From assembly GCA_049673305.1 (NCBI GenBank), contig JBATXM010000256.1, forward strand, positions 1-64,000: DNA of 64,000 nt, given 5' to 3'. Numbering within the stretch: the first letter of the stretch is position 1; each line of letters begins with the position of its first letter. This document shows positions 24,132 to 32,259 of the stretch, one piece after another. Made by a program: the position numbers and the translations under genes. Under the pieces are notes generated by a model. The model searched no databases, was not told the origin of the DNA, and was given only the letters and a program-made list of their open reading frames with translations. The stretch is from GCA-003244245 sp049673305 (GTDB lineage: Bacteria; Actinomycetota; Actinomycetes; Mycobacteriales; Pseudonocardiaceae).

Positions 24132-24980
24132 TCACAGATGCTGATGAATCCAGTCGCTGTAGTTGCTCACTCGGCTGTAGGTGCCGGGGTATCCCTTCTG
24201 GGCGCAACCACGGTTGATCCCACCGCCGGAGACTATCCCGGCCAGCTCGCCGTTGATCAGCAAAGGGCCGCCGCTATCCCCGTCGCAGGCGTCGTGCTTC
24301 GTGTCACCCGCGCAGAAAAGAGCCCGCTTCATCGAGGTCGGATTTTGTTTGCCGTTCCGGTACGGTTCGTCGAAGCAGGAATCCGATACCACTGGCACGG
24401 TCGCCGTGGCCAAGTGTCCACCGCTGTGCGCACCCCAGCCGAAGACCGTGCCAGTGTTACCTGGCCGGTACAGATCGCCGTCATTCGGGCTGGCGAACTT
24501 GACCGGTGTAACCCCGGTGACCTCCTTTTCCAGGGTGAGCACCGCGACATCGTCAAAATGCAGATCGGGACTGGTCGAAATGAATTGGAAGTGCGGAGCG
24601 ACCGCCCGGGAGGTCACGGCGAACTCCCGACCACCTGAACCGGAATTCGCGTCCCGTCCCTGGACAATCTTGGTTGCTCTGGCGCAATGGCCTGCGGTGA
24701 GCACCTTCTTTGGTGCGATGAGCGCACCGCCGCAGCTTGGGTCGACGAGCTTCACCACCCAGGGATAGTTTTTCGTTGATGCCGCCGAGCCGCCGATGAT
24801 GCGGGGCGAAAGCTCATGATCGGGTGCGACGTAGGTCGCTGGTAACGCCACGGAGTCGGCTACCACCCTGGTGGCAAAATCATCCGTGTGGGTTTCGGCA
24901 GCGGTCGAGCTAAAGGCCATGCTGTTGGCGGCGGCGAGCACTGTGGCAAGGGTGAACAGACGTCGTGAGCGGTGAAACAT
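24132..24980 (-). CDS. secreted trypsin-like serine protease (S1)
   Basis: A 282-residue chymotrypsin-fold protease. N-terminal signal peptide (RRLFTLATVLAAANSMAFSS), a propeptide, then the mature start IIGGSAAS. The catalytic triad is visible: His in LTAGHCARA, Asp in DDVAVLTLEK and Ser in CDGDSGGPLLI. The S1-site region GIVSGGGINRGC follows. Cysteines suggest three disulfides. It probably digests extracellular protein. It faces away from the other protease-like gene at 25935, with an integrase remnant between. Confidence 0.93.
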   Translation of the reverse strand: MFHRSRRLFTLATVLAAANSMAFSSTAAETHTDDFATRVVADSVALPATYVAPDHELSPRIIGGSAASTKNYPWVVKLVDPSCGGALIAPKKVLTAGHCARATKIVQGRDANSGSGGREFAVTSRAVAPHFQFISTSPDLHFDDVAVLTLEKEVTGVTPVKFASPNDGDLYRPGNTGTVFGWGAHSGGHLATATVPVVSDSCFDEPYRNGKQNPTSMKRALFCAGDTKHDACDGDSGGPLLINGELAGIVSGGGINRGCAQKGYPGTYSRVSNYSDWIHQHL

Positions 24981-25091
24981 GGTGCAATTCTCCTTGTCTC
25001 GACGAGCGGAGGGAATTATTTTGCGCTCGCTAGAGTTTTTACGGAACGCGAATTCGGCGACATCGTGGAGTCGTCATTGTTCCAGTCGGAT

Positions 25092-25280
25092 TCATGCGCA
25101 CCTGCTCCGGATGTCCGGCAGACCCCGGATCTTGGCATCAGCCAACCCCGCCGAAGCTCGGGCGAGAACGCGCCCAGCCAGTACATCGGTCTCGAACTCG
25201 GCGAGTTCCTCCGGACCCACCGACGCCCGTTGCTGGCGCAGCCCCCGCACCATCGCCAGGACCAACCCGAGCACCCTCAC
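25092..25280 (-). pseudogene. N-terminal remnant of a phage-type integrase
   Basis: The 62-residue frame (MRVLGLVLAMVRGLRQQRAS, GPEELAEFETDVLAGRVLARA SAGLADAKIRG) matches the N-terminal segment that I recall from actinobacterial tyrosine integrases, in which a DNA-binding SAM-like domain follows ASAGLADATIRGD. The frame then ends in unrelated residues, and no catalytic domain (R..HxxR..Y) is present nearby. It marks a former integration event between the two secreted protease genes. Confidence 0.55.
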
Positions 25281-25934
25281 CTTCGAACTGACCGGGAATC
25301 AGTCGGACAAGATGAGAACGCCACGGAACTCCCGAAGTTACGTCACCAGCCAGCAAGGCACTCCAAGCAAGAAGAACCCCTGGCCAGACGGTCATCTCAC
25401 GATCGTCCGATGCCTGCCACGCCACCTACCGATGTCACTGTCGGTGAGATCCTAGGAAGGACTGTCGCGGCGTGGGGAGGTACCACAGACGGCAACTTCT
25501 CGCCCTGAGTTGCCACCCGTGGCACCTCCGCAACGGATCCCCCCACCTCCCCGGTGGAGCGGTGGGGACAGAGCAGACGAGCGACAGAGCGGACAGCGAC
25601 CCGTGCCGTGCCGCGCCAGGTGGCCAGTGACGCCAGGAGGACACCCCTCACTGGAGCTCAGTGGAACTCACGGGATGTCGCACGCTCGGCCGCCGATTCC
25701 TCAGTGCTCGTGGTCGGCTCTCTTGAACTTGAGGGTGCGGCTTCCTGCGTTACTTGGGGACTCCGGGCGTCCGCTGGAGTCCGCCGGACGGTTTAGGGAA
25801 CGCTCTGCTTCTACCGGATCACCCTGGGTTACCATCCTTGATGGTGGTAGGTATTCGTCCGGGGATGGCCGCCGTACTGGCCGGCTGGCCGAAGGAAGTC
25901 CTTACGTCAGGTCCGCCAACACAAAAAGATCACC
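25281..25934. other. 654-base stretch without a supportable gene
   Basis: Frames here are short or low-complexity on both strands. It must contain promoters for the integrase remnant (leftward) and the trypsin-like gene (rightward). A short stem ACCATC-CTT-GATGGT lies at about 25834-25848. Nothing else is recognised. Confidence 0.4.
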
Positions 25935-26729
25935 ATGCTGAACAGGAAAGAAAGGGATCAACGCGTGCTGACCATGAGACTCCGGCTTGCCCGGCATGGG
26001 CTCGCTGCCCTAGTCGCTCTTGCGTTGCTGCCTGTGGCGGCCGTCACAGCCAATGCGGCTGCCGCGGCCGTGTCCTCCACGCCGACCAGCCCCATCCCCT
26101 CGGTCGGTAAGCTGTTCACCCACGCGCACGGGTTCAGCGACAGCGCCAACTGTACCGGTACTGTGCTCAACACCCCGAAACACGACATCGTCCTCACCGC
26201 GAAGCACTGCACGAGGGGCATCGGAAAATTTTCCTTGGCGTACTTCGCACCTGGGTATGACATGAGTGCTAAGTACGGCGAGTGGAAAATCAAGGGCGCC
26301 TACGACGGGCCGGGTGATCTCGAAGTGCTCGTCATAGACAAGAACAACGGCAAGAACATCCAAGACGTGGTCGGCGGCCAGAACTACGGGATCGATATCC
26401 CCATCGGTGGCCCGGTCAGCATCATCGGCTACCCCTCCTCGGACGGTCACGGTCGTCCCTACTACTGCGGCGCCGACGCCACGGTGCACGTCTGGAAAGG
26501 CCACCCCAACGAGTGGCAGACCGACTGCGGGAAGAACTTCAACGCCGGCGTCAGCGGCAGCGCATACATGGTCAACTACAACCCGCAGACGCACCAAGGC
26601 ACGGTCGTCGCCGCGCTCGGCGGCGACGATGAGGGCAGCGCCGGCCCAGGCGGCGAGTTCAGCCTGGGCGACCCGCTGACCGGTAGCTTCAACACCTTCC
26701 TTCAAGACGTCCTCAAGAAACACGCTTGA
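25935..26729 (+). CDS. secreted trypsin-like serine peptidase
   Basis: Up to 264 residues; GTG 25965 with AAAGGGA upstream may be the true start. A signal peptide (RLARHGLAALVALALLPVAAVTANAAAA) precedes a trypsin-like domain: His in VLTAKHCTRG, Asp probably in DLEVLVIDKN, and Ser in FNAGVSGSAYM, which fits the actinobacterial group with GxSGSP-like active sites rather than GDSGGP. Paired Cys (YYCG, TDCG) likely form a disulfide. Probably extracellular. Unrelated in close sequence to the protease at 24132. Confidence 0.82.
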   Translation: MLNRKERDQRVLTMRLRLARHGLAALVALALLPVAAVTANAAAAAVSSTPTSPIPSVGKLFTHAHGFSDSANCTGTVLNTPKHDIVLTAKHCTRGIGKFSLAYFAPGYDMSAKYGEWKIKGAYDGPGDLEVLVIDKNNGKNIQDVVGGQNYGIDIPIGGPVSIIGYPSSDGHGRPYYCGADATVHVWKGHPNEWQTDCGKNFNAGVSGSAYMVNYNPQTHQGTVVAALGGDDEGSAGPGGEFSLGDPLTGSFNTFLQDVLKKHA

Positions 26730-26807
26730 GCCGGGTTCAAAACGGGCATACCGGTCCGGACGTCGCCGCTATGCCGACGTCGTCGGTCTTTCATTGTCTG
26801 ACTTGGG

Positions 26808-26848
26808 GGTTGTTGTTCGGTCACTGCTCTGGTGGCCGAACAACAACC
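26808..26848 (+). terminator. 13-bp perfect hairpin downstream of the trypsin-like gene
   Basis: GGTTGTTGTTCGG (26808-26820), 15-base loop, and its exact complement (26836-26848), 79 bases after the stop. No T run follows, which is common for actinobacterial terminators. The leftward DUF2631 gene ends at 26925, so it could serve both directions. Confidence 0.5.
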
Positions 26849-26924
26849 TGCACGGGTTCCGGTGACGGTGACCCGGCGGCAGGAGAGTGCACTCCGCCCG
26901 GGTTCACCCTTGACGGCCCCGCTC

Positions 26925-27212
26925 TCAGTGGCGGCTGGCTTTGCGGACCTTCAGGTGGCTAGCGATCAGCATCACCACAAGTAGCGTGCCGAGGCCGATC
27001 AGGTAGAGGTTCGCAACCCCGCTGCCGTTGTTCCCGATGAGCATCGCGAACAACGCGAAGGCGGTAAACCACCCCGCGATAGGGCCGGCCAGGGGAAAGT
27101 TGCCGTGCCAGCCCCAGTCGGCCGACGGTTCCTGGGCCGGCTCCACACCGAGGGGGTCCACACCGTGGTGGGTCGAGTGCGCCTCGGCGGGGTGCCGGTC
27201 GGTCAGGGCCAC
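26925..27212 (-). CDS. DUF2631-like membrane protein
   Basis: A 95-residue protein: polar N-terminus with ADWGWHGNFPLAGPIAGWF, then two transmembrane helices (TAFALFAMLIGN and LYLIGLGTLLVVMLIASHL) and a basic end. The WGWHG motif and two-helix plan match the actinobacterial DUF2631 family, which I recall near dxr in related genomes; dxr is indeed 0.5 kb away here. Function unknown. Confidence 0.7.
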   Translation of the reverse strand: MALTDRHPAEAHSTHHGVDPLGVEPAQEPSADWGWHGNFPLAGPIAGWFTAFALFAMLIGNNGSGVANLYLIGLGTLLVVMLIASHLKVRKASRH

Positions 27213-27283
27213 GGCGGAATCATCGCATACCCCGGGAGGGGCTGGGGGTCCGGCGGCGTACCGGATCCCCCACCCCCTCGGGT

Positions 27284-27556
27284 TCAGTAGCGCTCGACTG
27301 CTCTGCGCCTGGTGATGAGGTGATAGATCCCCAGGAGGATGAGCGATCCGATGATCGCGATGATCCAGGTCTGGAGGTTCCAGAACGACTCGAGCCCGAC
27401 CCCGAAAAAGCGGCTGCCGAGGTACCCGCCGAGCAAAGCCCCGATGATGCCCAACAACATGGTGATGATGAACCCGCCGGGGTCGTTGCCCGGCATGATC
27501 AATTTAGCGATGGCGCCGGCGACCAGCCCCAGAACGATCCATCCGAGAAAGCCCAT
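27284..27556 (-). CDS. GlsB/YeaQ/YmgE-family membrane protein
   Basis: ATG 27556 with AAGGAGG upstream; the frame extends further up only through a tandem repeat. The 90-residue product has three hydrophobic helices with the family glycine pattern: FLGWIVLGLVAGAIAKLIMPG, IITMLLGIIGALLGGYLGSRFFG and IIAIIGSLILLGIYHLI. These small proteins are often stress-induced and called transglycosylase-associated, though enzymatic activity is not shown. It is divergent from dxr. Confidence 0.9.
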   Translation of the reverse strand: MGFLGWIVLGLVAGAIAKLIMPGNDPGGFIITMLLGIIGALLGGYLGSRFFGVGLESFWNLQTWIIAIIGSLILLGIYHLITRRRAVERY

Positions 27557-27575
27557 GTCCCCTCCTTGTCGTGTG

Positions 27576-27625
27576 CTTTTCGAGCCCAAGTTGCTTTTCG
27601 AGCCCAAGTTGCCTTCAGAGCCCAG
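27576..27625. repeat. 18-bp direct tandem repeat between glsB-like gene and dxr
   Basis: CTTTTCGAGCCCAAGTTG occurs at 27576-27593 and again at 27594-27611 without gap, followed by a partial third unit (CCTTCAGAGCCCAG). It lies in the leader of the GlsB-like gene. The inner GAGCCCAAGTT word reappears in the repeats before rip. Confidence 0.85.
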
Positions 27626-27678
27626 TGTGATCCATGTTGGGCTACCTTGCACGGGCGACGTCGTTAGGGTCGGGAACA

Positions 27679-28926
27679 ATGACCTGGATGGAGCTATCAC
27701 CTCAGCCACGCTCGGTACTGCTGCTGGGCAGCACCGGGTCGATCGGCCGCCAGGCGCTGGATGTGGTGCACCGCAACCCGCGGCGTTTCCGTGTGGTCGG
27801 ACTGGCTGCCGGCGGGGCCGATCCGCAGGCTCTGGCCGCGCAGGTGCTGCAGACCGGGGCCAGCGCGGTAGCGGTCGCCCTCGGCCGGGCCGCTCAGGAT
27901 CTGCAGCTGGCGCTGTTTGCGCAGGCGCAGCGACGCGGGTACGACCGGGGTGGCTACCGGATGCCCCGGATTCTGGTTGGTCCCGAGGCGGTGACCGAGC
28001 TGGTCGCGACGACGCCCGCCGACGTGGTGCTCAACGGTGTGACCGGTTCTCGGGGCTTGGCGCCGACGCTGGCCGCGCTGCGCAGCGGCGCTACCCTGGC
28101 CCTGGCCAACAAGGAGTCTCTGGTGGCAGGGGGCACCCTGGTCACCAGAGCCGCTGCGCCCGGCCAGATCGTGCCGGTGGACTCTGAGCACTCGGCACTC
28201 GCCCAGTGCCTGCGCGCCGGCAGTCAGACGGAGGTATCCCGGTTGGTGCTCACCGCCTCCGGAGGACCTTTCCGCGGGCGCCGCCCCGAGGAGTTGGACG
28301 GCGTCACCGCCGAGCAGGCCTTGGCGCACCCGACCTGGCGGATGGGGCCGGTGGTGACGGTGAACTCGGCCACCTTGGTGAACAAGGGCTTGGAGCTGCT
28401 CGAGACGCACCTGCTGTTCGGTGTCCCTTACGACCGCATTGATGTCGTGGTGCACCCCCAGTCGGTGATTCACTCGATGGTCACCTTCACCGATGGCTCA
28501 ACGATCGCCCAGGCCAGCCCGCCGGATATGCGGCTGCCGATCGCGCTGGCGCTCGGCTGGCCGGACCGCGTTGCTGACGCGGCCCCGGCCTGCGACTTCG
28601 GTAGCCCAACAGCCTGGACCTTCGAACCGGTGGACGCCGAGACTTTCCCCGCCATCGAGCTGGCCAGGGCGGCAGGTGTCGCCGGTGGGTGCGTTCCCGC
28701 CGTGTTCAACGCGGCCAATGAGGAGGCGGTGGCCGCGTTCCTCGGGTGCCGCATCTCCTTCCGTGGGATCGTCGAGGCGGTGTCGGCCGTGCTGGACGAG
28801 GCGCAAGGGTGGCGGGCTGACCCCGCTACGGTGGAAGACGTGCTGGCCGCCGAGGACTGGGCTCGGAGCAGGGCCACGGAGTTGCTGGGCGGCCGGTTCG
28901 CCCGGGTACAGCAGAGCCCCAAGTGA
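27679..28926 (+). CDS. dxr: 1-deoxy-D-xylulose-5-phosphate reductoisomerase
   Basis: ATG 27679 (or 27688) gives about 415 residues. NADPH site LLLGSTGSIGRQALDV, substrate and metal residues in NKESLVAGG, PVDSEHSALAQCL, LTASGGPFRGR and the conserved HPTWRMGPVVTVNSATLVNKGLEL block are all present. It makes MEP, the committed step of the non-mevalonate isoprenoid pathway; ispG of the same pathway lies two genes downstream. Target of fosmidomycin. dxr-rip-ispG is the standard actinobacterial order. Confidence 0.97.
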   Translation: MTWMELSPQPRSVLLLGSTGSIGRQALDVVHRNPRRFRVVGLAAGGADPQALAAQVLQTGASAVAVALGRAAQDLQLALFAQAQRRGYDRGGYRMPRILVGPEAVTELVATTPADVVLNGVTGSRGLAPTLAALRSGATLALANKESLVAGGTLVTRAAAPGQIVPVDSEHSALAQCLRAGSQTEVSRLVLTASGGPFRGRRPEELDGVTAEQALAHPTWRMGPVVTVNSATLVNKGLELLETHLLFGVPYDRIDVVVHPQSVIHSMVTFTDGSTIAQASPPDMRLPIALALGWPDRVADAAPACDFGSPTAWTFEPVDAETFPAIELARAAGVAGGCVPAVFNAANEEAVAAFLGCRISFRGIVEAVSAVLDEAQGWRADPATVEDVLAAEDWARSRATELLGGRFARVQQSPK

Positions 28927-28960
28927 GGAGCCCCACGTTGAGGAGTCCCAAGTTGAGGAG
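28925..28960 (+). repeat. 15-bp tandem repeat that triples the rip ribosome-binding site
   Basis: GAGGAGCCCCACGTT (28925-28939), GAGGAGTCCCAAGTT (28940-28954) and GAGGAG (28955-28960) run head to tail between the dxr stop and the rip GTG at 28967. Only the last GAGGAG is at ribosome-site distance; the first overlaps the dxr stop. Confidence 0.85.
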
Positions 28961-28966
28961 CAGAGC

Positions 28967-30157
28967 GTGACGTTCGTGCTGGGTGTGGTGCTGTTCGCGG
29001 TGGGCATCGGGATCTCCATCGCGCTGCACGAGGCCGGCCACATGTACAGCGCAAAGGCCTTCGGGATGAAGGTGCGCCGTTATTTCATCGGCTTCGGTCC
29101 CACCCTGTTCTCCTTCCGCCGGGGCGAGACCGAGTACGGGCTCAAATTGATCCCGGGCGGTGGTTTTTGCGACATCGTGGGAATGACCGCGCTGGATGAG
29201 CTGCCCGACCCCGACGACCGCAAGCGGGCGTTCTTCCGTTTTCCCACCTGGCAGCGGGTGGTGGTGCTCTCCGCCGGCTCGCTGACCCATTTCGTCATCG
29301 GCATCGTGCTGATTTACGTGATGGCGGTGTCGACCGGCCTGCCCGACCTCGATCGGGCGCCGACCCCCGCGGTGGTGTCCTCGGTCAGCCAGTGCCTCAT
29401 GGTGCGGGGTTCTTGCCAGGCGCCGGCTAAGGACGCCGGCCTGCGGCCAGGTGATCGCGTGCTGGCCGTGGCGGGTACCCCAGTGCATAACTTCGACGAG
29501 CTGGGCAAAGCCATCCAGAGCCGCTCCGGTCCGACCGAGTTCCGCCTTGAGCGGACCGGGCAGCAGCACACCGTGCTGGTCGACGTCGCCCGGGTCCCGT
29601 CCTCGGCACTGGGTGGCCAGGGTGACAAACTGGTCGGCGCGATCGGGGTGGCGCCGCTGCGGCCGAGCCCCGTGACGCTGCATTTTGGCCCGGTGGCCGC
29701 GGTGGGCAAGACCGTGACCTTCACCGGCACGATGTTCGCCAACACCTGGCAGGGGGTTCAGCAGCTCCCGAGGAAGATTCCGGCGCTGCTGGAGCGGATC
29801 TCCGGGGAGAACCGGCCAGACTCACCGATCAGCGTGGTCGGGGCCAGCGTGCTCGGTGGAGATGCCGTGGGGTACGGTGCGTGGTGGTTTTTCCTCTTCC
29901 TGCTCGCGGCGCTGAACCTTTTCGTCGGGGTATTCAATTTGGTTCCGCTGCTTCCGCTGGACGGAGGGCACATCGCGGTCAACGTCTACGAAAGCGTCCG
30001 CAACGCTGTTCGGCGGTCGTTAGGCCGCCCCAACGGCCCGCCGGTGGACTACAACCGGCTGATGCCACTAACCTACGCGGTCGCGCTCGTGTTCATCGGA
30101 TTCAGCTTACTAACCATCACCGCCGACATTGTCAATCCCATTCGCCTGCCCCAATGA
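28967..30157 (+). CDS. rip: site-2 intramembrane metalloprotease Rip/RseP
   Basis: GTG 28967 has GAGGAG six bases upstream; the longer frame reads over dxr. The 396-residue protein has HExxH at residues 21-25 in the first transmembrane helix (SIALHEAGHMYSAKAFGMKV), a PDZ domain in the middle (GLRPGDRVLAVAGTPVHNFDELGKAI) and the C-terminal NLVPLLPLDGGHI zinc-ligand motif. In mycobacteria Rip1 cleaves anti-sigma factors after site-1 cleavage, controlling envelope genes. Cotranscribed between dxr and ispG by position. Confidence 0.95.
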   Translation: MTFVLGVVLFAVGIGISIALHEAGHMYSAKAFGMKVRRYFIGFGPTLFSFRRGETEYGLKLIPGGGFCDIVGMTALDELPDPDDRKRAFFRFPTWQRVVVLSAGSLTHFVIGIVLIYVMAVSTGLPDLDRAPTPAVVSSVSQCLMVRGSCQAPAKDAGLRPGDRVLAVAGTPVHNFDELGKAIQSRSGPTEFRLERTGQQHTVLVDVARVPSSALGGQGDKLVGAIGVAPLRPSPVTLHFGPVAAVGKTVTFTGTMFANTWQGVQQLPRKIPALLERISGENRPDSPISVVGASVLGGDAVGYGAWWFFLFLLAALNLFVGVFNLVPLLPLDGGHIAVNVYESVRNAVRRSLGRPNGPPVDYNRLMPLTYAVALVFIGFSLLTITADIVNPIRLPQ

Positions 30158-30179
30158 CGAGGAAGCCCATGATGCTCCT

Positions 30180-31283
30180 ATGATGATTGGCATGCCGGCT
30201 CTGCCCCCACCGGTGCTCGCCGAGCGGCGCAAGACCCGCCAGCTGCAGGTCGGTACGGTGGGCGTGGGCAGCGAGCACCCAGTCTCCGTACAATCAATGA
30301 CCACCACACTCACCGCTGATATCGACGCTACTCTGCAGCAGATCGCCGAGCTCACTACGGCGGGTTGCGACATCGTGCGGGTGGCCGTCCCCAGCGCTGA
30401 CGACGCCGAGGCGCTGTCGGCCATCGCGCGCAAGTCGCGGATCCCGGTGATCGCCGATATCCATTTCCAGCCCAAGTACGTTTTCGCCGCCATCGACGCG
30501 GGTTGCGCCGCCGTGCGGGTCAATCCCGGCAACATCAAGCGCTTCGACGACCGGGTGGCCGAGATCGCCAAGGTCGCCAAAGACGCGGGCATCTCGATCC
30601 GGATCGGCGTCAACGCCGGGTCTCTGGACCCCAAGATCCTGGCCAAGTACGGCAAGGCGACTCCGGAGGCACTGGTCGAGTCCGCGCTGTGGGAGGCGAG
30701 CCTGTTCGCTGAACACGACTTCCACGACATCAAGATCTCGGTGAAACACCACGACCCGGTGATCATGGTGCGGGCCTACGAGCAACTCGCGGCGCAGTGC
30801 GAATACCCGTTGCACCTCGGGGTCACCGAGGCGGGCCCAGCGTTCCAGGGCACCATCAAGTCCGCCACCGCGTTCGGGGCGTTGCTCAGCCAGGGCATCG
30901 GGGACACCATCCGAGTCTCGCTGTCGGCGCCGCCGGTCGAGGAGGTCAAGGTCGGACTTCAGATCTTGGAGTCCCTGAACCTGCGGGCCCGCCGGCTGGA
31001 AATTGTGTCCTGCCCGTCCTGCGGGCGAGCTCAGGTCGATGTCTACAAACTCGCTGAGGAGGTGACCGCGGGCTTGGCAGGCATGGAGGTGCCGTTGCGG
31101 GTGGCCGTGATGGGCTGCGTGGTCAACGGGCCCGGCGAGGCCCGCGAGGCTGACCTCGGGGTGGCATCGGGCAACGGCAAGGGGCAGATCTTCGTCCGCG
31201 GCAAGGTGATCAAGACTGTGCCCGAGGCACAGATTGTCGAGACGCTTATCGAGGAGGCCTTTCGCTTAGCGGAGGATTCTTAG
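30180..31283 (+). CDS. ispG: 4-hydroxy-3-methylbut-2-enyl diphosphate synthase
   Basis: A ~367-residue [4Fe-4S] enzyme (GcpE) converting MEcPP to HMBPP in the MEP pathway. Blocks VGVGSEHPVSVQSMTTT, IPVIADIHFQPKYV, VNPGNIKRFDDRV and the cluster cysteines in SCPSCGRAQVD plus GCVVNGPGEAREAD are present. Start uncertain among ATG 30180, 30183 and 30192; no strong ribosome site. It follows rip by 22 bases. Confidence 0.96.
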   Translation: MMIGMPALPPPVLAERRKTRQLQVGTVGVGSEHPVSVQSMTTTLTADIDATLQQIAELTTAGCDIVRVAVPSADDAEALSAIARKSRIPVIADIHFQPKYVFAAIDAGCAAVRVNPGNIKRFDDRVAEIAKVAKDAGISIRIGVNAGSLDPKILAKYGKATPEALVESALWEASLFAEHDFHDIKISVKHHDPVIMVRAYEQLAAQCEYPLHLGVTEAGPAFQGTIKSATAFGALLSQGIGDTIRVSLSAPPVEEVKVGLQILESLNLRARRLEIVSCPSCGRAQVDVYKLAEEVTAGLAGMEVPLRVAVMGCVVNGPGEAREADLGVASGNGKGQIFVRGKVIKTVPEAQIVETLIEEAFRLAEDS

Positions 31284-31325
31284 CTGGGTTCCTTCAGCGG
31301 GAGTTCCTGAAGAGGGGGTCCTCAC

Positions 31326-32219
31326 GTGGTTCGCACCCGCTGTTCTGGCACGCTAGGCGATGTGCTCAAGCACGCGGGCGCGCGCCTGCTGGATGACCGC
31401 GACGTGCGCCGCGTCCGTGCGGCGCTGGCCACTGACCCGGTGATGTCCTGCATGGTGGCTGCCCGGATCGAAAACAGCGGGCTGGATCCGTGGCGGCTCG
31501 GTGGGGAGCTATGGGGTTTTGCCAGCAATGGAGAAGGCAAGCGCAACGGGGACCTGGAGGGATTGTGCTTCTCCGGCGCCAATCTCGTCCCGCTGCGCGG
31601 GGGACGGCCGGCGATCCGGGCCTTCGCCGAGCGGGCGGCGCGGCGGACCAGGTCCTGCTCGGCGATGGTGGGCCCGGCGGATCAGGTGCTCGGGTTATGG
31701 TCGGAGCTGGGCGACAGTTGGGGGCCAGCCCGCGAAGAGCGTCCGAACCAGCCGCTGATGATGCTTGCCGAAAAGCCCCTGGTGCCCGCCGACCCGCTGG
31801 TGCGGCCCGTGCGCTCCGACGAGTTGGACCGCTACCTGCCGGCTGCGGTGGCGATGTTCACCGAGGAGGTGGGGGTCGACCCTCGACTGCCCGACGGTGG
31901 TGCGGGCTACCGGGCCCGAGTCGCGGAGTTGATCGCGGGGGGTCGGGCATTCGCGCGGTTCGAGGCTGGTGAGGTGGTATTCAAGGCCGAGATCGGGGCG
32001 ATGTCGGCCACGGTGGGTCAGATCCAGGGGGTGTGGGTGCACCCGCATTGGCGCGGGCAGGGCCTCGCGGCGGGCGCGACCGCGACGGTGGTGACCCGGC
32101 TACAGCGGCTGGGCCGAGTCGCCAGCTTGTATGTCAACGCTTACAATCTCCCGGCCCGTGCTGCGTACCGTCGAGTCGGTTTCACCCAGGTGGGCTGCTT
32201 CGCCACGGTGTTGTTCTGA
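31326..32219 (+). CDS. GNAT-family acetyltransferase with N-terminal DUF4081-like domain
   Basis: A 297-residue protein starting at GTG. The C-terminal half is a GNAT fold with the acetyl-CoA loop VHPHWRGQGLAAGATATVV and VNAYNLPARAAYRRVGF. The N-terminal half (RDVRRVRAALATDPVMSCMVAARIE) matches the domain seen in the orthologous gene between ispG and the PBP gene in mycobacteria. The acceptor substrate is unknown. Conserved gene order suggests a housekeeping role. Confidence 0.85.
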   Translation: MVRTRCSGTLGDVLKHAGARLLDDRDVRRVRAALATDPVMSCMVAARIENSGLDPWRLGGELWGFASNGEGKRNGDLEGLCFSGANLVPLRGGRPAIRAFAERAARRTRSCSAMVGPADQVLGLWSELGDSWGPAREERPNQPLMMLAEKPLVPADPLVRPVRSDELDRYLPAAVAMFTEEVGVDPRLPDGGAGYRARVAELIAGGRAFARFEAGEVVFKAEIGAMSATVGQIQGVWVHPHWRGQGLAAGATATVVTRLQRLGRVASLYVNAYNLPARAAYRRVGFTQVGCFATVLF

Positions 32220-32239
32220 ACCATCGCTGTTCTGAACCG
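32212..32239. repeat. 17-bp-period direct repeat at the acetyltransferase stop
   Basis: TGTTCTGAACC appears at 32212-32222, covering the TGA stop, and again at 32229-32239. The second copy contains another TGA in the same context. It looks like a duplication of the gene end. Confidence 0.7.
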
Positions 32240-32259
32240 GCAAGGGGGTACTCGCGCCC

